15,844 nt of DNA from an uncultured Clostridia bacterium (GTDB lineage Bacteria; Bacillota; Clostridia; Oscillospirales; Ruminococcaceae): NCBI GenBank assembly GCA_947385505.1, contig CANDLP010000012.1, forward strand, positions 1 to 15,844. The letters run 5' to 3'. How positions within the stretch are numbered: the stretch's first letter is position 1; the number at the start of each line of letters is the position of its first letter. Under the pieces are notes generated by a model, which did not search any database, was not told the origin of the DNA, and saw only the letters and a program-made list of their open reading frames with translations. This document shows, in pieces, positions 9,401 through 15,792 of this stretch. The position numbers were made by a program, and so were the translations under genes.

Positions 9401-9805
9401 ATTATTTTCGGCGGATTTGAATTCGCTAAGCTTGAACGTTCGAGAGCGAAGCTTCAAAGCACTGAATACGACAGCATTTACGGGGACGATTATGTTATCA
9501 GCGAAAACAGAATTGAGAATATAGGGAACAATGTGGTTATTGCCTTTAAAGACCTGAACTTCGGCGAAAACGGCGTTGACAGCGTTACAATAAGAGGAAA
9601 GACATCCAACCCCATTAACTCGATTCAGATTCGCTGTACCCCAAAAGGCGGAAGCCAGATCACTCAGCTTGCAGAATTTGAACACAGCGAGGAGTATGTT
9701 GAAAGATCCTTTAAGCTTGACAGGATCAGCGGGGAAATCAGCGAAATGTCTTTTGTGTTTATGCCCGGATCGGAGTTTGGTTTTGATTGGTTCAGGTTTG
9801 AATAA
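6422..9805 (+). CDS. GH2 beta-galactosidase with long modular C-terminus
   Basis: This is a retaining glycoside hydrolase of family 2, most likely a beta-galactosidase. Order of parts: sugar-binding jelly roll (about 1-145, with IPHDW and WYSGAGIYR), an Ig-like domain (about 150-240), and a TIM barrel (about 245-545) with HHDLGALGAA, TSHN, acid/base Glu367 in SIGNEIGD, nucleophile Glu446 in YGSETSS, and VWTGFDYIGEPTPY. A DUF4982-like domain (about 555-625), an Ig/invasin-like domain (about 635-745), a linker region and two tandem carbohydrate-binding-like beta-sandwich repeats (about 874-1003 and 1008-1127) follow. At 1127 residues it is longer than a minimal GH2 enzyme. An in-frame TGA at 6404-6406 fixes the start; GAAAGGA precedes it by 10 bases. 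No signal peptide is present, so it is predicted cytosolic, which is odd for a protein with binding modules. Galactose specificity is inferred from motif similarity. Confidence 0.92.
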   Translation: MYKDILWNDGWKFCLTENGALTADNADTESFTDVEIPHDWLIGDTRNLYKSGDGWYRKSFNVTKEMLKGKVFACFDGVYMDCTVYVNKKPAGDWKYGYSSFCFDITDYLNEGNNTVHVLVRYKSPNSRWYSGAGIYRNVWLKVRNKEYIEENGVYISPRLENGAWNVYIESEKNGGDKLAHTIISADGNEIGSAEGLSCVIRVNDPKLWDIYKRNLYTLRSVLYKGSEITDICENRFGFRTVEFDPQRGFVINGRTEKMHGVCMHHDLGALGAAMNETALKRQLDILKSFGVNAIRTSHNMPARELVSLCEEMGILLDTECFDMWENAKTEYDYARFFPEWYKTDIAAWVRRDRNSPAVVMWSIGNEIGDTHASPRGLEVAKMLKKAVLEHDPKGNAVCTIASNYMPWENAQKVADYLKQGGYNYAEQLYAEHHEKYPDWFIYGSETSSAVRSRGIYHLPASADILTHDDLQCSDMGNSCVGWGKPMEKAWIMDRDVPYCGGQFVWTGFDYIGEPTPYSTKNSYFGIVDTAGLFKDAYYFYRSVWTNGKESPFVHILPAWDFNEGQEVEVRTYSNLKDVELFFNGKSLGKQHIDLDHGQTLHGSWKLKYTKGVLTAKAYYENGAEAASDRRASFGETAELVITPDKNALKANGRDLIFLKIGAVDENREPVANARNRINVEVSGAGRLVGLDSGDSTDYDSYKGNSKRLFSGLITAIVGATFESGDINISVSSEGLPAAKLTLTALPCEVKEGTAAPQKCFPIYVQPDDNSISARKIELSADRYILNRETPTANAKAEILPKNSSYKDITWKCILENGIESPVAKLVQNGDTASVTAMGDGSFILRAMCNNGKDHPEVISDLYFTAEGLGDALNDPYRFVSASLWSFSNLKPSIVDKGAVSGINERTVIGFDNIDFGSYGSDKLTLYVGNGRSNNVKIELWLGNPDEPSTEPELIDTVFFKPNNGWDKFMPEEFTLPRRLQGIRSVSFVVSENIIFGGFEFAKLERSRAKLQSTEYDSIYGDDYVISENRIENIGNNVVIAFKDLNFGENGVDSVTIRGKTSNPINSIQIRCTPKGGSQITQLAEFEHSEEYVERSFKLDRISGEISEMSFVFMPGSEFGFDWFRFE

Positions 9806-9853
9806 CAGTAAAAAATTAAGGCTGCTTTACCGTCTGATCGGTGCGGCCCCCAC

Positions 9854-9859
9854 AAGGAG
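9854..9859 (+). promoter_or_regulatory. Ribosome binding site deciding the diguanylate cyclase start
   Basis: AAGGAG stands 9 bases before the ATG at 9869 and only 3 before the in-frame ATG at 9863. Spacing favours 9869, giving a protein that begins MEKILIVDD. Confidence 0.65.
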
Positions 9860-9868
9860 CATATGAAA

Positions 9869-10786
9869 ATGGAAAAAATATTGATTGTGGACGACAGTAT
9901 TGTACAATCCACCCAACTGCGGAACATTTTACAGGACGAATATGACATAACTATTGCACAGACCGCGGAAGACGGGCTGCAGCTTGCGTGCAGTCAGGAC
10001 TTTTCGCTGATCCTGCTGGACGTGGTAATGCCGGGCATGGACGGCTTTACCCTTCTGAAAAAATTGCAGGAGGAAATCGTAACCCGCCGTGTTCCGGTCA
10101 TTTTAATAACCAGCCTTTCCGATGCTTTAAACGAGCAGCGAGGTCTGATTCTCGGCGCGGTTGACTACATAGCAAAGCCGTTTAATACTCTTATTGTCAA
10201 AGCGCGGGTCAGCACTCATATCAGGCTCTATAGATACCGTCGGCAGTTTGAGCAGCAGTCAATGACCGATCAGCTGACAGGAATACCAAATCGGCGTCAA
10301 TATGAACAGAGCAGTCTGACCAAATGGAACGAAGCCGTAAGGCTTGGTGTTTCACTGTCCATCTGCATATTTGACATCGACCATTTTAAGATGTACAACG
10401 ATACCTTCGGCCATCCTGCCGGTGACAAAGTAATCGCCGCGGTGGCTCAGACGGCGGCGAAAAATTTACAGCGCAATACCGATTTTCTCGCCCGATATGG
10501 CGGCGAAGAATTTGTGGCTTTACTTATGGGCGGCACAGCGGAAGAGGCGTTCGGGCATATTAAAAAAATCCGACAGGCGGTGGAGGACCTTCAGATCCAT
10601 CATGATCCTTCCGTAGCGGAATGGGTGACTGTCAGCGTGGGAGGAGTCACCGTTCTTCCCACGGCGGAAAACTCGTATGACCATTATCTGAAAATTGCGG
10701 ACGCTATGCTTTATGACGCTAAACGATATGGAAGGAATAACGTGGTTTGGACCAATGAAAAGATGAATCAGCTGAGAGAAAAATAA
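9869..10786 (+). CDS. Response regulator with GGDEF diguanylate cyclase output
   Basis: The protein should make cyclic di-GMP from two GTP when its receiver domain is phosphorylated, as in PleD/WspR-type regulators. Numbering from 9863, the receiver domain (about 5-122) has acidic pocket Asp10/Asp11, phosphoacceptor Asp53 in LLDVVMPG, Thr83 and Lys105 in AKPF. The GGDEF domain (about 130-300) has DQLTGIPNRR, FDIDHFKMYNDTFGH, the active-site GGEEF at 213-217 and RNTD at 204-207, five residues before it, which is the RxxD inhibitory site that gives product feedback. All key residues are present, so it is predicted active. No membrane segment is seen. No cognate histidine kinase is in the window. 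Its base composition is higher in G+C in places (50% in one counted line), and it sits 63 bases after the galactosidase with no clear promoter of its own. Confidence 0.93.
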   Translation: MEKILIVDDSIVQSTQLRNILQDEYDITIAQTAEDGLQLACSQDFSLILLDVVMPGMDGFTLLKKLQEEIVTRRVPVILITSLSDALNEQRGLILGAVDYIAKPFNTLIVKARVSTHIRLYRYRRQFEQQSMTDQLTGIPNRRQYEQSSLTKWNEAVRLGVSLSICIFDIDHFKMYNDTFGHPAGDKVIAAVAQTAAKNLQRNTDFLARYGGEEFVALLMGGTAEEAFGHIKKIRQAVEDLQIHHDPSVAEWVTVSVGGVTVLPTAENSYDHYLKIADAMLYDAKRYGRNNVVWTNEKMNQLREK

Positions 10787-10800
10787 CGAATAATATATAA

Positions 10801-10845
10801 CTCCCGCTCTAAAATATGGGCTTGGCCTATATTTTAGAGCGGGAG
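10801..10845. repeat. Long perfect hairpin after the diguanylate cyclase gene
   Basis: A 17-base perfect inverted repeat (CTCCCGCTCTAAAATAT at 10801-10817 and its complement at 10829-10845) can be extended by a G.U pair and three G/C pairs to a three-base loop (TTG, 10822-10824). It starts 14 bases after the stop codon. It could terminate transcription, but no T-tract follows on either strand, so it is listed as a structural repeat rather than an intrinsic terminator. A short palindrome, GTGTTGAACAC (10848-10858), follows. Confidence 0.7.
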
Positions 10846-10866
10846 TAGTGTTGAACACGGTTATTA

Positions 10867-10920
10867 TACTAATCCCATTTTGAACTGCGGGTATTACGTC
10901 AGTTCAAAATGGGATTAGTA
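10867..10920 (+). repeat. Palindromic interspersed element, copy A
   Basis: Two 21-base arms (10867-10887 and 10900-10920) are perfect reverse complements around a 12-base loop, CGGGTATTACGT. Arms contain ACTAATCCCATTTTGAACTG. The same architecture with nearly the same loop recurs at 15554-15609. It resembles a REP- or MITE-like element, but no transposase is nearby, and no T-tract makes it a standard terminator. It lies between convergent genes, the diguanylate cyclase and the minus-strand 859-residue protein. The remaining spacer to 11026 contains only a small ATATAGA-CGAAA-TCTATAT hairpin (10991-11009). Confidence 0.85.
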
Positions 10921-11026
10921 TTATTATTTCCATGGACATATAGCCCATATTATAAAACTGAGAGCGGTTTGGTTATAGTTTTGCACTACAATATAGACGA
11001 AATCTATATCGCAGAGCACTATAAAA

Positions 11027-13606
11027 TTATTGTTTTTTCTTTTCGCCGAAACTGTCATCCAACACAACATTCTTTTCCGCTGCCTGCCGTCTTCCGTAAA
11101 TAAGCGAAGGGCTTACCCCTGTATTTTTCATTATCGCGTCCATTACGTGTTTGGTCTTATGGGAGAGAGGAACGCCGTCGGGATCTAAAGGAAGGTTTTC
11201 TTCCTCAAAACCATCGTTTCGCTCTATACTGTCAAGAATTTTGGAAAATTCGTCCGAAACCCGATTATCGCTTTCTCCGCCTGAGACTTTCGATGAATCG
11301 GAGTGGGAAACCGGCATATCGTTGACCGTTTTATAGGCGCTTACCACTTTTGCAGTGCGGTTTGTCTCGGAGGATCTTTCCTTTGAGCGAATATTTTCCT
11401 TCGGCTGCTTACTGCTTAAATCTTCCATTTCTTCAAACCTCGATCGCGTTATTTCTTCGTCCGGGTTGAATTCCGACGGCTTATAAGAGTCGGTAATTGC
11501 ATGATTTATCTTTACTTCCCCGTAAGCGCTGTTGGCGGAATACCTGCTGTAAGCGCTGTCATGAGGTATCGGCCGTTTTTCGGAGCTTGAGGAATTGGGA
11601 GCTTCAAGCCTTTTTTCACCTGCTCCGGATGATCTTTCTTTTTCATAATCCGCCGACGGCTCCAATAATTTTTCCTTTGCGGGAGCATTGAAGGAGCTTG
11701 TATTTTCGCTTCTGCTGATTCTATTTTCACTGTCCGCAAAAAGATCCTTAAAGCCGTCGCTGTCAGTGGGAATTTTTGACTCTGAAGGCAATGCGGAATC
11801 AGGCAGCTTAACCTTCGGCGCCTTTGCTATCGGAAGCTCCGGTTCGTCATCATAATCGGCTAAATCCTCAAACTGATCCAAATCCGGTAAAAAGTGAGTT
11901 TCTTCATCGGGTTTTGATGCGGGCTTTCCCTCATTCTTAGGCTTGTCCTGTGAAACGCTTTCGGTTATTGAGCGTATTGTCCCGCCCGTGCTTTCACCTG
12001 TACTTTCCGCGCTTCCTCCGAGAGAAAAGTCCTCGCCCAGATAAACGCCGTTCTTAACAGGGCTGCTCTCCTTGTCGTTTCCTATACTTATGGGACGGGC
12101 GGGCATTTCACGATACATTGAAGGATCAGCCCCCCTTATGATTTTGGCAACAGCGGGAGGCGGCGGAGCGATAGGCGTTTTTTTCTTGTCATCAGGGGCG
12201 GGGTTTTCCTCCCGCTGCTTTTCGATAGGCTTAAGCGCTCCGCTTTGCTCCAGTTCTTTGCGGTCTATACGCGTGAATTGATACGGCTTGATCTTCTTAC
12301 CGTCGGGAGAAGTTTCCTCTGTCTCTTCCTTCTGAGAATCTTCCGGCTCCTCAGGCTCAACCGTGCGAGGGAATGAAAATTGATTTGTATAAACCACAAA
12401 GTCGTCAAAATCGGAGGGACGCGCTTCGCCGTTAAATACTTTGGTCTTAATAACGTTAAAGTAACCGAGCCACTCGGTGAAATCCCGCTGGCTGATATTC
12501 TTTCCCACTCTTTCGGATATTTCCTTGTAAAGTCCGTCCGACTTTTCCTTTAATATGTCCAGTTCCTCGGGAGTCGGAGGATCAAATTTCGGCTGTTCCA
12601 TTATCTCGCGGCAGGTGCTTCCGTCGCGGTGAACGGTGTCGCAGTATTCGGAAGTATAATTGTCGTCTCTTATATAGAACTCGTTGCAGCGGCGGCAGCG
12701 CTGTAAAAAAGCTCCGCTGTTTATAAGAGCGTCTATCTCCAGATCAATTATTGCCTTAAAGCCCGAAGGGACGTATACCTTGTCCGGCAGCTTTACCATG
12801 GACTTGATTATGGTGTTGACCACATTGTCCGAATGCTCCGGAAGATAGCTTTTTATCACCCCGAAGGCGTCCATCGCCTCCCAGTCGGCAGCAGCGCCCT
12901 CCTCCCTTGAAACATAAGACTGACTTTCTGCAAAATGAACGTTTTTGAACAGATTGCGCATTATCTCCTTAGCCGCGCCGCTGAACACAAAGGGAGAAGT
13001 TGAAAGCCTTCCGGGACGATATATCTTTACCGAACTGACGGTGTCCAGTGAATATCCCTGCTCATTGGCAGCCACACTGAACATAAGATCGAAAACGTTC
13101 AGTCTTCCCACGGCGTCATCAAGCTTATTAAGCTTACAGCCAAACACGTAATCCAACTTTTTTTGAGCATACTCCTGAACCTTCAGAATATCCGACCAAC
13201 GGTTTATAGCGCGGTGTGCCCTGTATTCCGACAGGCGCTGAAACACCGCCCTCTGAAACGGGGTCTTACAGTCAATAAAGCTGTTCCAAAGGGTAGAAAC
13301 ACTCATTTCACCCTGTCGGCATATATACTCTATCCAACAGTCCACTACTATCTTGTCAAATATACCTCTCATATTGTTTTCATAATAGCGGTGACAGCCG
13401 GATATGGAGTTTCTTATAAGATTTACCTCGTCAACGGGGTATTCTCCTGTTTTCATACAATCGCGGCAAAGCTGGTTGCAGTCCTCCATAAAATGAGTAA
13501 AATCAAACTTACAAAAGCCCAGCAGATTGGAGGGCACATTTACCTGATATATGTCGTTGGAGCTTTTACCGGCGACGTTCAATACGCAAGGTGTGTGTAT
13601 ATTCAT
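11027..13606 (-). CDS. Uncharacterised zinc-ribbon-like protein with long low-complexity tail
   Basis: I do not recognise a function. The first 400 residues look folded: a Cys-rich start (Cys43, 47, 50, 71, 90, 96), a helical middle, and CRRC at 304-307 with Cys322 and Cys332, a CX2C-X14-C-X9-C pattern typical of a structural zinc site. From memory this module resembles uncharacterised proteins of gut Clostridia labelled DUF6076; this was not searched. Residues about 415-785 are rich in Pro, Glu, Lys, Ser and Asp, including a proline run at 480-484, and are probably disordered. A short conserved-looking C-terminal segment (785-845, with PLDPDGVPLSHKTKHVMDAI) may be a binding motif. No signal peptide or membrane helix is seen. 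The start follows AAAAGAGAT, a weak ribosome binding site. It lies 133 bases downstream of the co-directional membrane gene, possibly in one operon. Confidence 0.75.
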   Translation of the reverse strand: MNIHTPCVLNVAGKSSNDIYQVNVPSNLLGFCKFDFTHFMEDCNQLCRDCMKTGEYPVDEVNLIRNSISGCHRYYENNMRGIFDKIVVDCWIEYICRQGEMSVSTLWNSFIDCKTPFQRAVFQRLSEYRAHRAINRWSDILKVQEYAQKKLDYVFGCKLNKLDDAVGRLNVFDLMFSVAANEQGYSLDTVSSVKIYRPGRLSTSPFVFSGAAKEIMRNLFKNVHFAESQSYVSREEGAAADWEAMDAFGVIKSYLPEHSDNVVNTIIKSMVKLPDKVYVPSGFKAIIDLEIDALINSGAFLQRCRRCNEFYIRDDNYTSEYCDTVHRDGSTCREIMEQPKFDPPTPEELDILKEKSDGLYKEISERVGKNISQRDFTEWLGYFNVIKTKVFNGEARPSDFDDFVVYTNQFSFPRTVEPEEPEDSQKEETEETSPDGKKIKPYQFTRIDRKELEQSGALKPIEKQREENPAPDDKKKTPIAPPPPAVAKIIRGADPSMYREMPARPISIGNDKESSPVKNGVYLGEDFSLGGSAESTGESTGGTIRSITESVSQDKPKNEGKPASKPDEETHFLPDLDQFEDLADYDDEPELPIAKAPKVKLPDSALPSESKIPTDSDGFKDLFADSENRISRSENTSSFNAPAKEKLLEPSADYEKERSSGAGEKRLEAPNSSSSEKRPIPHDSAYSRYSANSAYGEVKINHAITDSYKPSEFNPDEEITRSRFEEMEDLSSKQPKENIRSKERSSETNRTAKVVSAYKTVNDMPVSHSDSSKVSGGESDNRVSDEFSKILDSIERNDGFEEENLPLDPDGVPLSHKTKHVMDAIMKNTGVSPSLIYGRRQAAEKNVVLDDSFGEKKKQ

Positions 13607-13739
13607 ACTGATCTCTTTTCGGCGTTATTTTTGGCTCAATACGGCTTAAAAAGGAACTGGCTGAAAAGCTGTAAGCCGATACTCACTCTAAAGCAAAAAC
13701 GTTTAAAAAGTGTTAAACACAGCTCTGTCCAAAAAGTAT

Positions 13740-14654
13740 TTATTCGGCGGAAGTCTCTTCCGAAGCGCTTTCCGCGGCTTCAGGAGCTGTCTCGGAAGCA
13801 GGATGGGAAGCCCCGGCTTCGGTAATGGTAATTCGGGCGGGAGGCTCTTTAGACGTGGTTTCCTCTGTCGTCTCTTCTTCAGGAGAGGGAGGAGCAAAAA
13901 GCTCTTCGGCGTCCACAGTCTTTCCGTCTATATACAAAAGCTGATCGGATATCCAACGGGGATTGGGCGACGCATTTTCGTAGGCTGTGGCCAGCACCTT
14001 TCTGCATCCGAAGGATCTTCGGAAGGAAGCAAAGGGATATTCCTCGTCCTTATATGCTTCCTCTATATAATACTCGGTAATAACCAGATCGTCTCTTTCC
14101 TTTGTATAGCTTACCAGCCGATAACGGCCGTCGGAGGTTGTGAGGTAATCAAGACTTCGCGCTGAATAATCCAGCTCCTGATCCTCTTCGTATATCTGAT
14201 CCACCATAACATATCTGAGAGAAATGCCGAAATTAAGAAACACGCTGTAAACCAAACCGCCTACCACGAACATCATCAGAAATATTGTTCCCACCACAGT
14301 CTTAAAGGATTCTCCCACCCCGCAAGCGAGAAAAATCACGGCGGATACCGCAATAGGCGGTATAATAATATGCCACTGGCCAAATCCCACTATCAAGATA
14401 ACAAAGGCCTCCAAAGGAATCAGTACCGCAGTTATGATCGTGGGCACCTGTTTTCGTGTAAAAAACATAAGCACGGCAAACAAAAAATTCACAAACACAT
14501 ACATTATGCTTAGAGTGGTCATATTTTCCGTTTCAAGATAGCAGGTGAAAACCAGCTGCGCAATCTTGCCCAAAAAAAATACATATATTAAAGACAGGAA
14601 GGATATTCCCAATAGGAACCACTTATTTTTTAAAAATTTTAAAAACTTGTCCAT
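13740..14654 (-). CDS. Uncharacterised five-helix membrane protein with acidic low-complexity tail
   Basis: The family is not recognised. The N-terminal half holds five hydrophobic segments at about 11-37, 47-66, 70-91, 94-113 and 117-142, consistent with an integral membrane protein. A soluble domain follows (about 145-252, with an acidic DQIYEEDQELDY stretch), then a Pro/Glu/Thr/Ala/Ser-rich tail (253-304), probably disordered. A basic N-terminus (MDKFLKFLKNKW) suggests an inside-N topology; with five helices the soluble part would be outside, which is inferred, not shown. AAAGGA lies 7 bases before the ATG, and a good sigma-A promoter stands upstream. It is the first gene of a probable two-gene unit with the 859-residue protein. 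No enzymatic motif is seen. Confidence 0.75.
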   Translation of the reverse strand: MDKFLKFLKNKWFLLGISFLSLIYVFFLGKIAQLVFTCYLETENMTTLSIMYVFVNFLFAVLMFFTRKQVPTIITAVLIPLEAFVILIVGFGQWHIIIPPIAVSAVIFLACGVGESFKTVVGTIFLMMFVVGGLVYSVFLNFGISLRYVMVDQIYEEDQELDYSARSLDYLTTSDGRYRLVSYTKERDDLVITEYYIEEAYKDEEYPFASFRRSFGCRKVLATAYENASPNPRWISDQLLYIDGKTVDAEELFAPPSPEEETTEETTSKEPPARITITEAGASHPASETAPEAAESASEETSAE

Positions 14655-14709
14655 TTTTTATTCCTTTATTTTCTGTTCAAAAGTTATAATTCAAAAAAGT
14701 ACACCTTAT

Positions 14710-14738
14710 ATTGTATAACAAAACGAAAAAAATTTCAA
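14710..14738 (-). promoter_or_regulatory. Sigma-A promoter for the membrane protein gene
   Basis: On the minus strand, TTGAAA (14738-14733) and TACAAT (14715-14710) are separated by exactly 17 bases; each box matches the consensus at five of six positions. Transcription would begin near 14703, leaving a leader of about 50 bases that contains AAAGGA (14667-14662) before the ATG at 14654. Confidence 0.8.
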
Positions 14739-14850
14739 GTAAAATTAAGCTATTTCATCTTTTTTATAGAAAAAAATGGGTTTTTATGCAATAAAACGGG
14801 CATTTTTTAAAATTTTTCGGAATATTTGCCGTCCTTTTGCGAAAATTGAA

Positions 14851-14879
14851 TTGACATAAGGATAAATATGTACTATAAT
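14851..14879 (+). promoter_or_regulatory. Perfect-consensus sigma-A promoter for the GNAT gene
   Basis: TTGACA (14851-14856), a 17-base spacer and TATAAT (14874-14879) match the bacterial housekeeping consensus at all twelve positions. The start would fall near 14886, leaving a leader of about 28 bases. The 112 bases between the two divergent -35 boxes are strongly A+T-rich. Such a promoter predicts strong expression unless a repressor acts; I see no clear operator. Confidence 0.88.
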
Positions 14880-14913
14880 AAGTAATCATAAAAAACAGGA
14901 ATTGGAAAACAAT

Positions 14914-15396
14914 ATGGAATTTAAAATAAGGGAAGCCTTATCCGCCGACTATCTCGGCATAAAAGAAATTTATGCTCAGGGAATTGAAAGCGGCACCGCC
15001 ACTTTCAGAACAAAAACGCCCGAATATGAAGAATGGGACGGATCTCATCTTCCTTTTTGCCGCTATGTAGCGGAAAAAGACGATATTATAATCGGCTGGA
15101 CATCGCTCACCTTAGGGCTTACGCGAGGCGCTTACAGAGGCGTTGCGGAGTTGAGTATTTATGTAAGGGACGGATACAGAAGACACGGCGTGGGCTTTGC
15201 TCTTATTGAGGAGGTTAAGAAAAACGCCTCGGAATTTGGAATCTGGACTCTTGAATCAAGAATATGCCGCAGGAATACGGGAAGTATCCGCCTTCATGAG
15301 AAATGCGGATTTCGTATGGTCGGGGTCAGGGAAAGAATCGCCAAGGATATGTTTGGCGAGTGGCAGGATACGGTTGAAATGGAATACAGAATCTGA
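14914..15396 (+). CDS. GNAT N-acetyltransferase, phosphinothricin acetyltransferase-like
   Basis: A single GNAT domain of 160 residues with the features of the Pat/Bar group (COG1247): ELSIYVRDGYRRHGVG, where R89-R-H-G92-V-G94 is the acetyl-CoA pyrophosphate-binding motif, then NTGSIRLHEKCGF at 121-133 and GEWQDTVEMEY near the end. The family transfers acetyl groups to the amine of phosphinothricin, methionine sulfone/sulfoximine or other amino-acid-like compounds; the natural substrate here is unknown. The ATG at 14914 was chosen because TGGAAA precedes it by about 7 bases and family proteins start at this point. An in-frame TTG at 14902 is less likely because AGGA lies only 1 base from it. 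It is monocistronic with a very strong promoter. Family is secure, substrate is not. Confidence 0.9.
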   Translation: MEFKIREALSADYLGIKEIYAQGIESGTATFRTKTPEYEEWDGSHLPFCRYVAEKDDIIIGWTSLTLGLTRGAYRGVAELSIYVRDGYRRHGVGFALIEEVKKNASEFGIWTLESRICRRNTGSIRLHEKCGFRMVGVRERIAKDMFGEWQDTVEMEYRI

Positions 15397-15419
15397 TTTT
15401 TTTGTACTTTTTATACTGC

Positions 15420-15498
15420 GGGCTATCCGGAAAGCCGCAATTTGAAAAATTTCTACTAACTGCGGACGCCTTCTGCGTCAAAAATGCTCGTAATACTT
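15420..15498 (+). repeat. Interspersed repeat, copy 2
   Basis: Inverted counterpart of bases 1-79: ungapped, 9 differences in 79 positions by my count. It includes a GACGC-CTTCT-GCGTC hairpin and begins 24 bases after the GNAT stop codon. A weaker stem, TGCGG(G)CT with AGCCGCA (15417-15437), straddles its left edge and may help to terminate the GNAT transcript. A short palindrome, AATACTTTAGTATT, follows at 15492-15505. The true right boundary cannot be set because copy 1 ends at the window edge. Confidence 0.8.
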
Positions 15499-15553
15499 TA
15501 GTATTTCTTAGCTTTTTTCCTAAAATCGTCACGCATTTAGCGAAATTGCACTA

Positions 15554-15609
15554 ATATCAATCCCGTTTTGAACTGTGGGTATTACGTCAATTCAAAACGG
15601 AATTGGCAT
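15554..15609 (+). repeat. Palindromic interspersed element, copy B
   Basis: Two 22-base arms (15554-15575, 15588-15609) with four mismatched or wobble positions flank the loop TGGGTATTACGT, identical to copy A in 11 of 12 bases. Both copies are in the same orientation. Over the 54 bases shared with copy A I count 45 identities. Two differences are paired changes that keep base pairing (T-A to C-G, and A-T to G-C). Confidence 0.8.
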
Positions 15610-15624
15610 TAAATAACGTCTCAT

Positions 15625-15667
15625 TAAGAAATGCTCCCTTCGATAAAACCGAAGAGAGCATTTCTTA
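15625..15667 (-). terminator. Terminator-like hairpin downstream of the partial minus-strand gene
   Basis: TAAGAAATGCTCCCTTCG (15625-15642) pairs with 15650-15667 over 18 bases with one mismatch around a 7-base loop. It lies 23 bases beyond the stop codon of the minus-strand gene fragment. The A/T-rich outer stem ends in CATTTCTTA on the minus strand, which may act as the U-rich part; no separate T-run follows, so the call is tentative. Confidence 0.5.
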
Positions 15668-15690
15668 TGTAATATATAATTAAAAATTTC

Positions 15691-15792
15691 CTACGCTTCC
15701 AAATAAACGTCTTCAAAATCCGAAACGGCAACATCATGCTTAACCCTATCGCGCACCTCAGCCTTCTTAGCGTTGTTAAAACGGTCAAGAGT
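15691..15792 (-). CDS. C-terminal fragment of an unidentified protein, cut by adapter sequence
   Basis: On the minus strand an open frame runs from the adapter junction to a TAG stop at 15693-15691 and encodes 33 residues, with FNNAKKAEVRDRV and a final SDFEDVYLEA. It has the codon style of the neighbouring genes and is followed by a terminator-like hairpin, so I take it as the end of a real gene. The 5' part is missing because the contig breaks at 15793. The fragment is too short for me to recognise a family. Confidence 0.5.
   Translation of the reverse strand, partial: TLDRFNNAKKAEVRDRVKHDVAVSDFEDVYLEA

Noticed and set aside
2180..9805. Complete glycan-utilisation locus
   Set aside because: Two glycosidases are present, but no transporter, sugar kinase/isomerase or regulator of that pathway is found in the window, so only partial linkage can be claimed.
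10867..10920. CRISPR repeat or intrinsic terminator
   Set aside because: Only one copy is present locally, with no spacers, and no T-tract follows the stem on either strand.
10991..11009. Hairpin ATATAGA-CGAAA-TCTATAT as terminator of the 859-residue gene
   Set aside because: The stem is all A/T except one pair, and no T-run follows on the minus strand.
13163..13825. 220-codon plus-strand open frame
   Set aside because: It lies antisense to the end of the membrane gene and the start of the 859-residue gene, has no plausible ribosome binding site and a composition unlike a protein domain.
11027..14654. Anti-phage defence system made of the membrane and zinc-ribbon genes
   Set aside because: No nuclease, NTPase, TIR or other effector motif is visible and no defence neighbours are present; a defence role would be a guess.
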